35,539 bases of DNA from Thermaceae bacterium (GTDB lineage: Bacteria; Deinococcota; Deinococci; Deinococcales; Marinithermaceae), in assembly GCA_015490435.1 (NCBI GenBank), contig WFXV01000052.1, forward strand, positions 1-35,539, written 5' to 3'. The notes below the pieces were generated by a model. The model worked only from the letters and a program-made list of their open reading frames with translations. It made no database searches and was not told where the DNA came from. Positions 5,340 through 14,691 of this stretch are shown here, one piece after another. Position 1 is the first letter of the stretch, and every line of letters starts with the position of its first letter. A program made the translations under genes and the position numbers.

Positions 5340-7982
5340 CTAGGTGGCCCAGTAGATCCGGCTCCCGGTGGGCGACTTCTCCACCACCAGCCGCTCCGGG
5401 ATCCGCTCCGCGAGCTCCGCCACGTGGGTGACGATGCCCACGAGCCGGCCGCGGGTGGGCAGGGTCTCGAGCACACCCGCGGCGAACTCCAGGGTTTCCC
5501 GGTCGAGCGTGCCGAACCCCTCGTCGAGGAAGAGCGCCCCCAGCTTGCCGTCGGAAAGCCGCTCGGAGAGCGCGAGGGCGAGCGCCAGGGAGGCCAGGAA
5601 GGACTCGCCCCCAGAAAGCGTGCGCACCGGGCGGACGCTCTTCGTCCAGGTATCCTCGACGAAGTAGTCGCCGCCCTCGGCGAGCAGGCGGTAGCGGTTT
5701 TGGTAGAGCTCGGCGAGGATCGCGGAGGCCCGCTCCACCAGGCCGCGCTGGTAGTGGTGGATCAGGTACTCGGGGAAGCGGTCCGAGCGCAGGTCCGTGA
5801 CCAGTTTCTCCCAGACCCGGAGCTCCTGGGTGAGCTCGGCCCGCTCCTTCTCGAGCGCCTTCCGCCGCTTTTCCTCGGCCTCGAGGCGCCGGAGCCGCTC
5901 GCCGAGCTCTCCCACCTCGCCGCTCAGGCGCAGGACCTGGGACTTGAGGCCCTCGGTTCGCTCCCTCGCCTCCTTGAGCGCGGCGGGGCTTGGGGCCTCT
6001 TCGCCTTTGAGCGCGTCCTCGAGCGCCCGCACCTTGGCGGAAAGGGCCTCCCGCGCCTTTTGGTAGCGCTCGAGCTCCTTCAATAGCTCGGTCCGCTCCG
6101 CCTCCGGCAGGGCGCTCGCCTTGAGCTCGGCGGCGTCCTCGAACCCGGCCTCGGCGAGCCGCGCCTCGAAGAGGCCCTGCAGCGCCTCCCGGGCCCGCTC
6201 GGCCTCAAAAAGCCGCTCGGAAAGCCCGGCGAGCGCACGCTCGAGCTCGCCCTGCTCCTTTTCCAGCGCCTCCTTCTGGGAAACCGCGGCCTTCAAGTCG
6301 GCCTGTTCAGCCCGGATCCGGGAAAGCCGTGCCTCGGGATCCTCCTCCCCGAGCTCCCGAACGAGCCCCCGGGCCATGGCGGCGAGCCTGGCCTCGACCT
6401 CGAAGGCGGAGGGGAGCCCGGCCTTGCGCTCCCCGAGCGCCTTTTCCAGCTCCGAAAGCTCGCGGGCGAGCTTTTCCGCGTGCATCTCTTTGGCCCGCTT
6501 CTCCGAGCGCAGGGCGCGGTACTCGTCGCGAAGCGCCTCCACCCGCGCTTTGAGCTCCTCGACCCGGGCGCGAAGGGGGCCGAGCGCGCCCGGCCCCTCG
6601 GGCCTGGGCGGCGGCACCTGGACGACCTGGCCGCACAGGGGGCAGGGCTCGCCGGGCCTCAGGTGCTCGTGGTAGGCGGCGAGCCCTGCCTTGAGCTCGG
6701 CGTCCTTGAGCCTGGCCTCGGCCGCCTTCAGCTCCTCCCCAAGCTTCGCCCCTCGCTCGACGAGCTCGGCCATCCGCTTTTCGAGCGCCTCGGCCGCCCG
6801 CTTCGCCTCCTCGAGCTCCCCCCGCAACCGCTCGGCGCGCCGCCGTTCCCGCGCGAGCTCGGCATGGCTCCTTCGCATCTCGAGGAGCTCCTGCACCGCG
6901 AGAGCGTCGAAGGGAAGCACCTCTCCCTCACCCTCGGGCCGGCCCAGCCGGGAGAGCCAGCGACGCTTTTCGAGGAGGCCCTTGAGCCGCGCCTCCTCCT
7001 CCAGCAGGCCGGCGAGCCGCTCGGGGTCCGCCTTTTTTGCGACCTCGCGGAGCCTTTCGCGGAGTTTTTCGAGCCGCCCTTCGAGGGCGCCCTTCTCTGC
7101 CCGGATCTTCTCGATGCGCCTTGCCTCTTCCTCGAGCCTTGCGAGCTCGGGGATCAGCCGGGCCGCCGCCTCCGCCCGGGAAAGCCGCTTTTCGAGCCCG
7201 GCCATCTCCTCCTCGCGGGCGCGGAGCGCGGCGAGCGCCCGCCGGGCCTCGGCGAGCTCCTGGAACCGCTCGGCGAGGTTTTGAAGCCGGGCGAGCGCCT
7301 TCTCCGCCTTAGCGAGCTCGCCCTCCCTTCGCTTGAGCTCGGCCCGCTTCGATTCCAGGGCCTCGCGGAGCGCGTCCAGGGGCTCCCCCTCCGCGAGCCC
7401 GGCGAGCTCGCCCTCGATGCGCTCGAGCCTCCTCGCCACCCCCTCGCGGTGGAGACTCGCCCGCTCGCGCATGGCGGCGAGGGTCTCGAGGCCAAAAAGC
7501 GAGGCGAGGAGCGCCCGCCGCTCTTTAGGCTCGCCTTTCAAGAAGCGGTCGAACTCCCCCTGGGGCAGGAGGATCGCCCGGGTAAAGGCGTCGAAGGAAA
7601 GCCCGAGCACGCGCTCGAGCCGCTCGTTCAGCGCCTTGACCTTCTCGGTGTCGGGAAGCGCCCGGAACCGCCCGCCTTCCTCCCGCTCAAGCCGATGCTC
7701 GCTCTTTCTCCCCACCGCCCGGGTGACCCTATAGACCCCGTCCCCGGCCTGGAAGACGAGCTGCACCCGGGCCACCTCGGCGCCGGGGTGGACGAGCTCG
7801 CCGTACTTCTTGAAGCCCCTCGGGGTCTTGGCGTAGAGGGCAAAGGCGATCGCGTCCAGGATCGTGGTCTTGCCCGCCCCGGTGGGACCGGTGAGGACGA
7901 AGAGCTCGACGTCGGAGAAATCCACCGCCTGGCGGGTGCGGTAGGGCCCGAAGCCCTCGAGCTCAAGCCGAAGCGGCCGCAT
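5340..7982 (-). CDS. sbcC: DNA double-strand-break repair ATPase SbcC/Rad50
   Basis: SMC-like ATPase of 880 aa, partner of the SbcD/Mre11 nuclease in processing DNA ends and hairpins. The Walker A motif GPTGAGKTT is at residues 32-40. Long charged coiled coils (about 180-440 and 460-720) flank a zinc hook CPLCG at about 444-448. The ABC signature LSGGESFLASLALALALS is near 788 and Walker B ALFLDEGFGTLD near 812. All parts of a working Rad50 head and hook are intact. The start codon lies 20 bp inside the upstream sbcD reading frame, so the two are translationally coupled. It is last in the trmFO-hslVU-nurA-herA-sbcD-sbcC run, apart from the lipoprotein gene. Confidence 0.95.
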   Translation of the reverse strand: MRPLRLELEGFGPYRTRQAVDFSDVELFVLTGPTGAGKTTILDAIAFALYAKTPRGFKKYGELVHPGAEVARVQLVFQAGDGVYRVTRAVGRKSEHRLEREEGGRFRALPDTEKVKALNERLERVLGLSFDAFTRAILLPQGEFDRFLKGEPKERRALLASLFGLETLAAMRERASLHREGVARRLERIEGELAGLAEGEPLDALREALESKRAELKRREGELAKAEKALARLQNLAERFQELAEARRALAALRAREEEMAGLEKRLSRAEAAARLIPELARLEEEARRIEKIRAEKGALEGRLEKLRERLREVAKKADPERLAGLLEEEARLKGLLEKRRWLSRLGRPEGEGEVLPFDALAVQELLEMRRSHAELARERRRAERLRGELEEAKRAAEALEKRMAELVERGAKLGEELKAAEARLKDAELKAGLAAYHEHLRPGEPCPLCGQVVQVPPPRPEGPGALGPLRARVEELKARVEALRDEYRALRSEKRAKEMHAEKLARELSELEKALGERKAGLPSAFEVEARLAAMARGLVRELGEEDPEARLSRIRAEQADLKAAVSQKEALEKEQGELERALAGLSERLFEAERAREALQGLFEARLAEAGFEDAAELKASALPEAERTELLKELERYQKAREALSAKVRALEDALKGEEAPSPAALKEARERTEGLKSQVLRLSGEVGELGERLRRLEAEEKRRKALEKERAELTQELRVWEKLVTDLRSDRFPEYLIHHYQRGLVERASAILAELYQNRYRLLAEGGDYFVEDTWTKSVRPVRTLSGGESFLASLALALALSERLSDGKLGALFLDEGFGTLDRETLEFAAGVLETLPTRGRLVGIVTHVAELAERIPERLVVEKSPTGSRIYWAT

Positions 7983-9129
7983 CCTCCGCCTCCTCCCGGG
8001 CCCGGCGGAAGGCCCTGATAAGCGCCTCCTCCGGCGCCTCGCCGTAGGTCTCCTCGTGGTAGCGGCGGTAAGCCTCCTCGACCCCGAGCACCTCGGCCTC
8101 AGCAGACCCGCTCCCCTCCCGCGCGTCCTCGACCTCGAAGACCACCTCGAGCAGGTGGGGGTTTTCGGAAAGGAGCCGCTCCCTGAGGACCGGATCCGGC
8201 CGCCCCTTTAGGGCGAGCTTCGCGTAGCCGGGAAAGCGCTCGAGCTCAAGCGCCCTCCGCTCGAGCTCCTCGAGGGAGAAGCGGAAGGTCTTGAGCGGCT
8301 TGCCCCAGCGCGCCTGGATCTCTTCCAAAACCCGCGCGGGCCTTCCCGGCTCGAGCTCGAGGAGGATCGCCCCCCGGGGCGCGTCCTCCCCCTCGCCGAA
8401 GTCAAGCTGGATCAAGGAGCCCGCGTAGTACGCGAGGGGCGCGTCCGAGACCCGCTGCTGCCGGTGGATGTGCCCGAGCGCCACGTACCCCGCCCCGGTG
8501 GGCAGCGCCTCCGCCGGCACCGCGTAGCTATTCCCCACGTAGAAGGTGAACTCGCCCCCGCCGAGCTTCAGGTTCGCCCCCTCCAGGGTGAGGTGGCCGA
8601 CCAGAAGGTTCGCCGTCCTTGGGGAAAAGCCCCGGGCGAGGTTTTCGAGCACCTTCCGCATCCGCTCGGCGTAGGCGAGCTGCTGCTCCCCGACGTCCTT
8701 CTCCATGAGCTCGGCGGCCTTCACCAGCCGGCGCTCGGAGAGAAAGGGAAGGAGCGCGGCCCGGAGGGCGCCCCGCTCGCGCACCCCGCCCTCCTCGAAG
8801 AAGCGGAGCTCGGCCTCGATCTCGGCGCCGAAGAGCCCGAGCACCCCCCGCCAGGCGGCGATCCGCGCCCGGGGGTCGTGGTTGCCGGCGACCCCGAGGA
8901 GGGGGACGCCGAGCTCCTTCAGGCGCATCAAGAAGTCGAAGAAGACCGCCTCCGCCTCGGCCGGGACCTGGGGCCGGTCGAAGAGGTCGCCGGCGGCGAC
9001 GAGGAGCTCAACCCGCTCCTCCTCGACGATCTTGAGGACCTCCTCCAAGGCGGCGGCGATCTCCGGGGTGCGGTCCACCCCCTTCAGGGTCTTGCCCAGG
9101 TGCCAGTCGGCGGTGTGCAGGATCCTCAT
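7963..9129 (-). CDS. sbcD: DNA repair exonuclease SbcD/Mre11
   Basis: Calcineurin-like metallophosphoesterase of 388 aa acting as the Mn2+-dependent nuclease of the Mre11-Rad50 complex. The metal ligands are visible in order: D8 and H10 (HTADWHLG), D48 (AAGDLFDRP), N83-H84-D85 (AGNHD), H179 (VGHLTLEG), and H220/H222 (LGHIHRQQ). The C-terminal third is charged and probably contacts the SbcC coiled-coil base. Length suits bacterial SbcD. ATG 9129 overlaps the herA stop (ATGA), and the 3' end overlaps sbcC by 20 bp, so stoichiometric synthesis with both neighbours is likely. Confidence 0.95.
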   Translation of the reverse strand: MRILHTADWHLGKTLKGVDRTPEIAAALEEVLKIVEEERVELLVAAGDLFDRPQVPAEAEAVFFDFLMRLKELGVPLLGVAGNHDPRARIAAWRGVLGLFGAEIEAELRFFEEGGVRERGALRAALLPFLSERRLVKAAELMEKDVGEQQLAYAERMRKVLENLARGFSPRTANLLVGHLTLEGANLKLGGGEFTFYVGNSYAVPAEALPTGAGYVALGHIHRQQRVSDAPLAYYAGSLIQLDFGEGEDAPRGAILLELEPGRPARVLEEIQARWGKPLKTFRFSLEELERRALELERFPGYAKLALKGRPDPVLRERLLSENPHLLEVVFEVEDAREGSGSAEAEVLGVEEAYRRYHEETYGEAPEEALIRAFRRAREEAEDAAASA

Positions 9130-10841
9130 AGGTCGAGCTCGTCCCGTAGGGTCTTGGCGGAGACGTCCTCCGCCACCTCGCTTTGCTTGGTGGCCCAGGC
9201 GGGGAAGGGGAAGGTGACGAGTTGGGGCACCGGCACCTCGGGCTGCTGCAAGATCACCGCCCCCTGGGGCAGGATCAGCGCCCGCTCCCGGAAGGCCCCG
9301 GGCAGGTAGCGGTACTCGGGCCGCTCGGCCTCGGCGGCGTCGAGCCGGCCCACCACCCGGATGGCGGCGTTCGCCACCACCCGCCGCTCGACCTCGCTCG
9401 CGGTCTGCTGCGCCCCGATCAGGATCACCCCGAGGGAACGGCCGCGCTCGGCGATGTCGAGGAGGATGTCCTTGATCGGGCTCTCCCCATCCCGGGGGGC
9501 ATACTTGTTGAGCTCATCCAGCACCACGAAGACCTTGCCCCGGTAGCGGTTTTCCTCCTTGGCGGTGAAGACCTCCTTGAGGAGCGAGCCGACCACGAAC
9601 ATCTGCGCCTGGGGCGCGAGCCGGTGGATGTCCACCACGTTGAGCTGGCGGTCGCTCTTCAAGGGGTCCGGGGGCCGGCCCGGCCGGTCGCCCCGGATCA
9701 GCCGGCGCACGTGCTTCGCCGCCGCCCGGAGCCGGCGGATGAAGGCCTGCAGCGTCCCGGTGTGCTGGCGGGCGATCCAGCGGGGGTCGCCCTTCGCCTC
9801 CTCGCCCTCGGCCTCGTTGCCGAGGAGCTTGGCCTCGAGGTAGAGGACCAGGTCGTCGAAGGTGGAAAGCGCCACCTTGCCGAGCGCGTCGAAGGTGACC
9901 GGCGCGGCCTCGGCCCCCTCCCAGTCGTCCACCAAGAGGGCTGGCCCCTCCTGGTCGCGGGCGAGCTGGGCGAGGCGCAGGGTGACGTGGTCGATCAAAA
10001 AGCCGAGGTTGGTCATCGCCCCCCGGTCGGCGAAGAGGTAGGGAAGTAGCCCCTCCCGGGCGAACTGGACCAGGTCCCAGTGGTAGGGGATCACCCCCTC
10101 GTGGCGCCCGCTGGTCTCGGGAATGAGCTCCCCCTCCCCGGGGGCGAAGCGGGGCGGGGCAAAAAGCCCCACGCTGTCGAAGGGCTCGGCGGGCAGGCCG
10201 AGGGCGCGGTAGGCCTCCCGGTCCTCGTCTTTAAGCAGGGCGTTCGGGCGGTCGAGGTAGAAGAGGTCCTGGCCCTTGACGTTGAAGATCAGCGTGCGGG
10301 CGCTGGCGGCGTCCTTCAAGACCCCGCTTCGGTAGAGGGAAAAGAGCAAGAAGAGCGCGTAGCTCGTCTTCGCCGCCACCCCCGAGATCCCCGAGATGTT
10401 CACGTGGCCGCCCCGGCGGCCGTCCAGGAACTCGAGGTTCACGTAGGCCGGCTCACCGTTCCTGAGGAGCCCCACCGGGAGCCGCTCCCGCATCCGCTCG
10501 TAGTAAAGCGCCTCGAGCAACCGCTCGCCCCGGGCCAGGTAGACGGGGGCGCCGGGCTCGGGGGGGAGATAGTCCTCGGGCTCGAGCCGGGTGACGGTGA
10601 CGTGGGCGACGTAGGCGGTGTTCACCGGGAGGACGTTCTCCCGCACGAGGAAAGCGTCCGAGTCGAACTGGCTGCCCTCGTGCAGCTTCATCACCCGGTC
10701 CACCATGCCGTAGTAGCGGACGCCGCCGCTTTCGGCAAAGACCAGGTCATCCAGGCGGAGCAGCCCGCCCTCCTCGACGCCCACCCAGAACTCGAGCGGG
10801 GTCGATTCCCGCCGGCCGAGGACCACGCCCACCGGTTCCAT
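9126..10841 (-). CDS. herA: HerA-type DNA translocase ATPase
   Basis: FtsK/HerA-superfamily ATPase of 571 aa, expected to form a hexameric DNA pump that works with NurA in end resection. An N-terminal HAS-like beta-barrel covers about 1-100. Walker B is VFVVLDELNKYAP (437-449), followed by sensor motif LIGAQQT and an arginine-rich segment. The P-loop is unusual: ISGISGVAAKTSY around K158 has Ala where the GKT glycine normally stands. I recall a similar ISGISGVATKTSY in bacterial HerA-like proteins, so this may be a subgroup trait rather than inactivation. It starts 12 bp after nurA and overlaps sbcD by ATGA. The pairing with nurA, mre11 and rad50 homologues strongly supports the role. Confidence 0.88.
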   Translation of the reverse strand: MEPVGVVLGRRESTPLEFWVGVEEGGLLRLDDLVFAESGGVRYYGMVDRVMKLHEGSQFDSDAFLVRENVLPVNTAYVAHVTVTRLEPEDYLPPEPGAPVYLARGERLLEALYYERMRERLPVGLLRNGEPAYVNLEFLDGRRGGHVNISGISGVAAKTSYALFLLFSLYRSGVLKDAASARTLIFNVKGQDLFYLDRPNALLKDEDREAYRALGLPAEPFDSVGLFAPPRFAPGEGELIPETSGRHEGVIPYHWDLVQFAREGLLPYLFADRGAMTNLGFLIDHVTLRLAQLARDQEGPALLVDDWEGAEAAPVTFDALGKVALSTFDDLVLYLEAKLLGNEAEGEEAKGDPRWIARQHTGTLQAFIRRLRAAAKHVRRLIRGDRPGRPPDPLKSDRQLNVVDIHRLAPQAQMFVVGSLLKEVFTAKEENRYRGKVFVVLDELNKYAPRDGESPIKDILLDIAERGRSLGVILIGAQQTASEVERRVVANAAIRVVGRLDAAEAERPEYRYLPGAFRERALILPQGAVILQQPEVPVPQLVTFPFPAWATKQSEVAEDVSAKTLRDELDL

Positions 10842-10853
10842 CGCGGAACTATC

Positions 10854-11783
10854 CTAACCGGCGAAGAGGCGAAAGAGGCGCCGGCGGAGGAGGTCCCGGC
10901 TCCCGAGCCGGCGCCTAAGCTCGCGCTCGAGCCCCCCCACCGGCAGAAGGTTCGCCGGCGCCCGGGGGTCGCGGTAGGGCGAGGAGGCGAGCCGGGTGAG
11001 CACGAAGAGCGCGTGGGCCGCGAGGGTTCGGGCCTCCTCGAGCTCCCCGGCGTCGGTCTCGACCCGCACCAGTCCGGCGCTTTGCGCATACGGCGGGGAG
11101 GGTTCCAGGGGAAGGCGCTGGTACCAGCTGAAAAAGTCCCTCGGGGTGCGGCGGGCGGCGGCCGGGACCCGGAAGACCGGGGTGCGCTCGCCGGGGCCGA
11201 GCTCGGCGAGGATCCCCGCCCGCTCCCCGTCCAGGTAGCGGCGGAAAAAGCTCTTGACGTAGCCGAGCCGGGGCGGGCCAAAGGCGGTTTCCTTGGGGAA
11301 GAAAAGCGGCCCGTCGTGGAAGAGGAGGGCGTCCGGGTGGACCTCGGCGAGGCGCTGGCCGAGGGCCCACTCCGCCTTGCGCCTGAGCTCCCGGGCAGCC
11401 GCGAGCAGCTCCTCCCGGGAGGCGGCGGGGACCTCGAGCGGCCGGTAGGCCGGGCCCCCGGGGAGCTCTAGGGGAAACGCCGCCGGCGAGACGAAGACCC
11501 TCTGCACCAAGGCCGGCTCGGCCAGGCGGATTCCTTCCTCGCCCCGCACCACCGCCCCCACCGCGTAGCTGAAGAGCACGCCGGGGAAGCGGTCCTCCAC
11601 CCAGACGAAGGCGTCCACCCGCTCCACCCCGTCGACGAAGATCCAGGGACCGGGGTGGGGCTGGGCCCCAGCGCGGGGCGCCCAGGGGCCGGGCTCGGCC
11701 GGCTCGGCGGGGACCGCCGTCGCCTCCTCCGGCCCCTCGTGGACGCCGTAGTCGGGCTCCCAGGCCTCGACGCGGAGCCGCAT
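10854..11783 (-). CDS. nurA: NurA-domain 5'-3' nuclease
   Basis: NurA-family nuclease of 309 aa, expected to be the nuclease partner of HerA. Two acidic motifs typical of the family are seen: D51 in WIFVDGVERVDAF and D157 in LLFHDGPLFF. Between and after them lie the helical segment (RRKAEWALGQRLAEVHPD) and the YVKSFFRRYL region that follow the first motif in NurA proteins. The first 45 residues are Pro/Ala/Gly-rich and probably disordered. ATG 11783 lies 5 bp after the TPR-gene stop with AAGGGGG just upstream. Downstream herA begins after 12 bp. Divergent NurA proteins are hard to recognise alone; the herA neighbour makes this call secure. Confidence 0.88.
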   Translation of the reverse strand: MRLRVEAWEPDYGVHEGPEEATAVPAEPAEPGPWAPRAGAQPHPGPWIFVDGVERVDAFVWVEDRFPGVLFSYAVGAVVRGEEGIRLAEPALVQRVFVSPAAFPLELPGGPAYRPLEVPAASREELLAAARELRRKAEWALGQRLAEVHPDALLFHDGPLFFPKETAFGPPRLGYVKSFFRRYLDGERAGILAELGPGERTPVFRVPAAARRTPRDFFSWYQRLPLEPSPPYAQSAGLVRVETDAGELEEARTLAAHALFVLTRLASSPYRDPRAPANLLPVGGLERELRRRLGSRDLLRRRLFRLFAG

Positions 11784-11788
11784 CCCCC

Positions 11789-12862
11789 TTATTTTTCCAG
11801 CCGCGCGAGCGCTTCCTTGGCCTTTTGGTGTTCGGGGTCGAGCTTGAGCGCCTCCCGGTACTGCGCCCGGGCGCCCTCGAGGTCCCCGAGCTTCTCGTTG
11901 GCCACCCCGAGCCAGTAGCGGTAGTCGGCGTTCTTGGAGGCGAGGACCACCGCCTTGGTGAAGAAGAAGCGGGCTTCCTTGGCCTGGCCGAGCTCGAGGT
12001 GGGCCTGGCCCAGGTAGAAGTAGGCCTCGGGGTAGGCGAGCGGGGCGAGCTCCACCGCCTTCTTCAAGGCGGCGATGGCCCCGGCGAAGTCGCCCTTCTT
12101 GAGCCGCACCTGCCCCAGGTAGTCCCAGGCCAGGCTGTTTTCGGGATCGAGGCGCACCGCCTCGGTGAGCACCTCTTCCGCCCGGTCGAGCTCGCCCTTG
12201 ACCGCGAGCAAGGCCCCGAGCCGCGCGCGGTAGTAGGGCTCCTCGGGAGCCGCCCGGACCGCCTCCTCGAGCGCCGCCACCGCCTCCTCGAGCTTGCCCT
12301 GGGCGAGGTAGGCGAGGGCGAGGTTGTAGCGGATCTGGGCGTTCTGGGGGTCGAGCTCGGCCGCCTTCTTGAAGGCCGCGATCGCCTGCTCGTGGTTGCC
12401 GAGGGCCTCCTCGATCACCCCCTCGAGGTTGTAGACCGCCGCGTCCTCGGGGGCGATCCGCTTGGCGTCGGCGAGGACGCTCTTGGCCTTGGCGAGCTGG
12501 AGCTTTTTGAGGGCGGGGTCCTCGCTCTCGCCGGCGAGCTCGAGGTAGGCCTTCGCCAGCGCCAGGTAGGCGGGCAGGAACCTGGCGTCGAGGGCGATCG
12601 CCCGCTTCAGGTTCTCCACCGCGGGGTTCAAAAGTCCGAGCTTGAGCTGCACCCGGCCGAGCCCGTAAAGCGCCCGGGGGTTGTTCGGATCCTTCTTCAC
12701 CGCCTGCTTGTAGGCGATGAAGGAGGCGTCGTAGGCGCCTTCGGCGTAGTACTTGTTGCCGAGCAGCATCCAGGCCTCGGGGGTGAGGTCCTTGGCCTCT
12801 TGCTGGGCCAGCCCGGCGCCCAGGAGGAGGGCGAGGAGTAGGGGGACGATTCGGTTCCGCAT
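11789..12862 (-). CDS. Exported TPR-repeat protein
   Basis: Protein of 357 aa with a cleavable signal peptide (MRNRIVPLLLALLLGAGLAQ) and then about nine tetratricopeptide repeats filling the rest of the chain. Repeat consensus features recur: ALYGLGRVQLKLG, AVYNLEGVIEEALGNHEQAI, YNLALAYLAQGKLEEAV and YWLGVANEKLGDLEGA. There is no Cys lipobox, so it is probably periplasmic or cell-envelope-associated, acting as a scaffold with unknown partners. ATG 12862 follows GGAGG and lies 9 bp after hslU. It is an odd neighbour, an exported protein sandwiched between a cytoplasmic protease and DNA-repair genes. It may simply share the transcript. Confidence 0.88.
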   Translation of the reverse strand: MRNRIVPLLLALLLGAGLAQQEAKDLTPEAWMLLGNKYYAEGAYDASFIAYKQAVKKDPNNPRALYGLGRVQLKLGLLNPAVENLKRAIALDARFLPAYLALAKAYLELAGESEDPALKKLQLAKAKSVLADAKRIAPEDAAVYNLEGVIEEALGNHEQAIAAFKKAAELDPQNAQIRYNLALAYLAQGKLEEAVAALEEAVRAAPEEPYYRARLGALLAVKGELDRAEEVLTEAVRLDPENSLAWDYLGQVRLKKGDFAGAIAALKKAVELAPLAYPEAYFYLGQAHLELGQAKEARFFFTKAVVLASKNADYRYWLGVANEKLGDLEGARAQYREALKLDPEHQKAKEALARLEK

Positions 12863-12871
12863 GCGTGCCTC

Positions 12872-14128
12872 CTAGAGAATGTACCGGGAGAGGTCCTCCC
12901 GCTCGAAAACCGGGAGCAGCCGCTCCGCGACGTAGGCCTCGGTGATGGTGACCCGCCCGAGACCGGTCTCAAAGCTGATCTCCTCGAGCACCCGCTCGAG
13001 CACGGTGTGAAGCCTGCGCGCCCCGATGTCCTCGAGCTCCTGGTTGGCCCGGTGGGCGAACCGGGCCACCGCCCGGATCGCCTCCGGGGTGAACTCGACC
13101 TCGGTGCCGTCGGCGGCGAGCAAGGCGGTGTACTGGCGGATCAGCGAGGACTCGGTCTGGGTCAGGATCCGCTCGAAGTCCTCGGCGGTAAGGGGCTTGA
13201 GCTCGACCCGGATGGGAAACCGCCCCTGGAGTTCGGGGATGAGATCAGTGGGCTTGGCCACGTGGAAGGCCCCGGCCCCGATGAAGAGCACGTGCTCGGT
13301 GGAGATGGGGCCGAGCCGGGTGTTCACCACGGTCCCCTCGACGATCGGGAGGAGGTCCCGCTGCACCCCCTCGCCGGAGACGTCGGGGCCGCGCACCCCG
13401 TCCTTGGAGGCGATCTTGTCGATCTCGTCGATGAAGACGATGCCGTCTTCCTGGGCCCGCCGGGCCGCCTCCTGGCTCACCTCCTCCTTGTCCACCAGGG
13501 TCTCGGCGACCTGGTTCTTGAGCGCCTCCCGCGCCTCCCTGACCCGCATCCGCCGGCGCACCCGGCGGCGGGGCAGGAGGCCGGTGAGCATCTCGGAGAG
13601 GCCCTGCATCATCTGCTCCCCGCCGAGCATGCCCATGAAGGGGAGCTTGGGCTCCTCGGGCACCTCGATCTCAACCAGCCGGTCGTCAACCCGCCCGGAG
13701 GCCACCTCCGAGACCCCCACCCCGAGCAACCCGGCGAGCTCCTCGTTGGCCCGGCGGGTCGCCTCCTCGGCCACCGCCTCGGTCTTCTCCCGCATCACCA
13801 GCTGGTAGGCGACCTCCGCCAGGTCGCGGACGATCGAGTCCACATCGCGGCCGACGTAGCCCACCTCGGTGAACTTGGTGGCCTCCACCTTCAAGAAGGG
13901 CGCCCGGGCGAGGCGCGCAAGCCGCCTCGCGATCTCGGTCTTCCCCACCCCGGTGGGGCCCATCATCAGGATGTTCTTGGGCATGACCTCGCGGGCGAGC
14001 TCGGGGGGCAGCTTCTTGCGCCGGTAGCGGTTCCTGAGCGCTACCGCCACCGCCCGTTTGGCCTCGTCCTGGCCGACCACGTACTTGTCGAGCTCGGCAA
14101 CGATCTCGCGCGGCGTCAACTCGGTCAT
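12872..14128 (-). CDS. hslU: HslU, ATPase subunit of the HslUV protease
   Basis: AAA+ unfoldase of 418 aa that feeds substrates into HslV. Walker A GPTGVGKT is at 57-64, the pore loop GYVG lies in [10 protein letters not shown] (about 88-96), and Walker B is in [13 protein letters not shown] shortened intermediate (I) domain runs roughly from 115 to 220. The C-terminus LSRYIL is the activation tail that inserts into HslV pockets. Length is slightly below the E. coli protein (443 aa), the difference falling in the I domain. ATG 14128 overlaps the hslV stop in ATGA, so the pair is coupled. Confidence 0.96.
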   Translation of the reverse strand: MTELTPREIVAELDKYVVGQDEAKRAVAVALRNRYRRKKLPPELAREVMPKNILMMGPTGVGKTEIARRLARLARAPFLKVEATKFTEVGYVGRDVDSIVRDLAEVAYQLVMREKTEAVAEEATRRANEELAGLLGVGVSEVASGRVDDRLVEIEVPEEPKLPFMGMLGGEQMMQGLSEMLTGLLPRRRVRRRMRVREAREALKNQVAETLVDKEEVSQEAARRAQEDGIVFIDEIDKIASKDGVRGPDVSGEGVQRDLLPIVEGTVVNTRLGPISTEHVLFIGAGAFHVAKPTDLIPELQGRFPIRVELKPLTAEDFERILTQTESSLIRQYTALLAADGTEVEFTPEAIRAVARFAHRANQELEDIGARRLHTVLERVLEEISFETGLGRVTITEAYVAERLLPVFEREDLSRYIL

Positions 14129-14658
14129 CGGGCTTCTCCCACGGTGAGCACGGTGATCTCGCCCCCAGAATATAGGTCGATCTCGGCCGCGATGCGAAGG
14201 GCCTTCTCGGCGATCTCGGGGGCCGGGAGCGCGGTCTCGCGCAAAAGCGCCTTGGCCGCGGCGAGCGCGTAGGGCGCCCCGCTCCCCACCCCGAGCACCG
14301 GCTCGTCGGGGGCCAGGACCTCGCCGGTACCCGAGAGCAAGAGCAGTTGCTCGCGGTCGGCGACCACCATCATCGCCTCGAGCTGGCGGAGGATCTTGTC
14401 GGTGCGCCAGAGCTTGACCGTCTCCACCGCCGCCCGCTGGAGGTTGCCGCGGGCCGCCTTGAGCTGCTCCTCGAACTTTTCGAAGAGGGTGAAGGCGTCA
14501 GCGACGCTCCCGGCGAAGCCGGCGAGGACGCCGCCCTCGAGCCGGCGCACCTTGACCGCGCCCCGCTTCATCACCGTCTGGCCCAGGGTCACCTGGCCGT
14601 CCCCCGCGAGGGCGGTCACCCCGTCCCTGCGCACCGCCAGGATGGTGGTCCCGTGCAT
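14125..14658 (-). CDS. hslV: HslV, proteasome-like peptidase subunit
   Basis: Threonine peptidase of 177 aa forming the double-hexamer core of HslUV. With ATG 14658 it begins [13 protein letters not shown]. Removal of MHG would expose the catalytic N-terminal Thr, as in Thermotoga HslV with the same context. Family motifs [24 protein letters not shown] and [15 protein letters not shown] are all present. The ORF track starts at a TTG/ATG 12 or 9 nt earlier (14670 or 14667), and neither has a clear Shine-Dalgarno. I prefer the start nearest the processing site, but the choice is uncertain. It lies about 33 bp after trmFO and overlaps hslU. Confidence 0.94.
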   Translation of the reverse strand: MHGTTILAVRRDGVTALAGDGQVTLGQTVMKRGAVKVRRLEGGVLAGFAGSVADAFTLFEKFEEQLKAARGNLQRAAVETVKLWRTDKILRQLEAMMVVADREQLLLLSGTGEVLAPDEPVLGVGSGAPYALAAAKALLRETALPAPEIAEKALRIAAEIDLYSGGEITVLTVGEAR

Positions 14659-14691
14659 CGCCGGCATCAAGGGAAGGCTACCGGCGGGCGG

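Noticed and set aside
6480-8018. 512-aa plus-strand ORF opposite sbcC
   Set aside because: Mirror frame of the sbcC coiled coil (repetitive Leu/Glu/Pro); sbcC itself has every Rad50 motif.
10080-14272. Long plus-strand ORFs at 10080-11471, 11825-12841 and 13007-14272
   Set aside because: Each lies exactly opposite herA/nurA, the TPR gene or hslU and has shadow-type composition with no domain.
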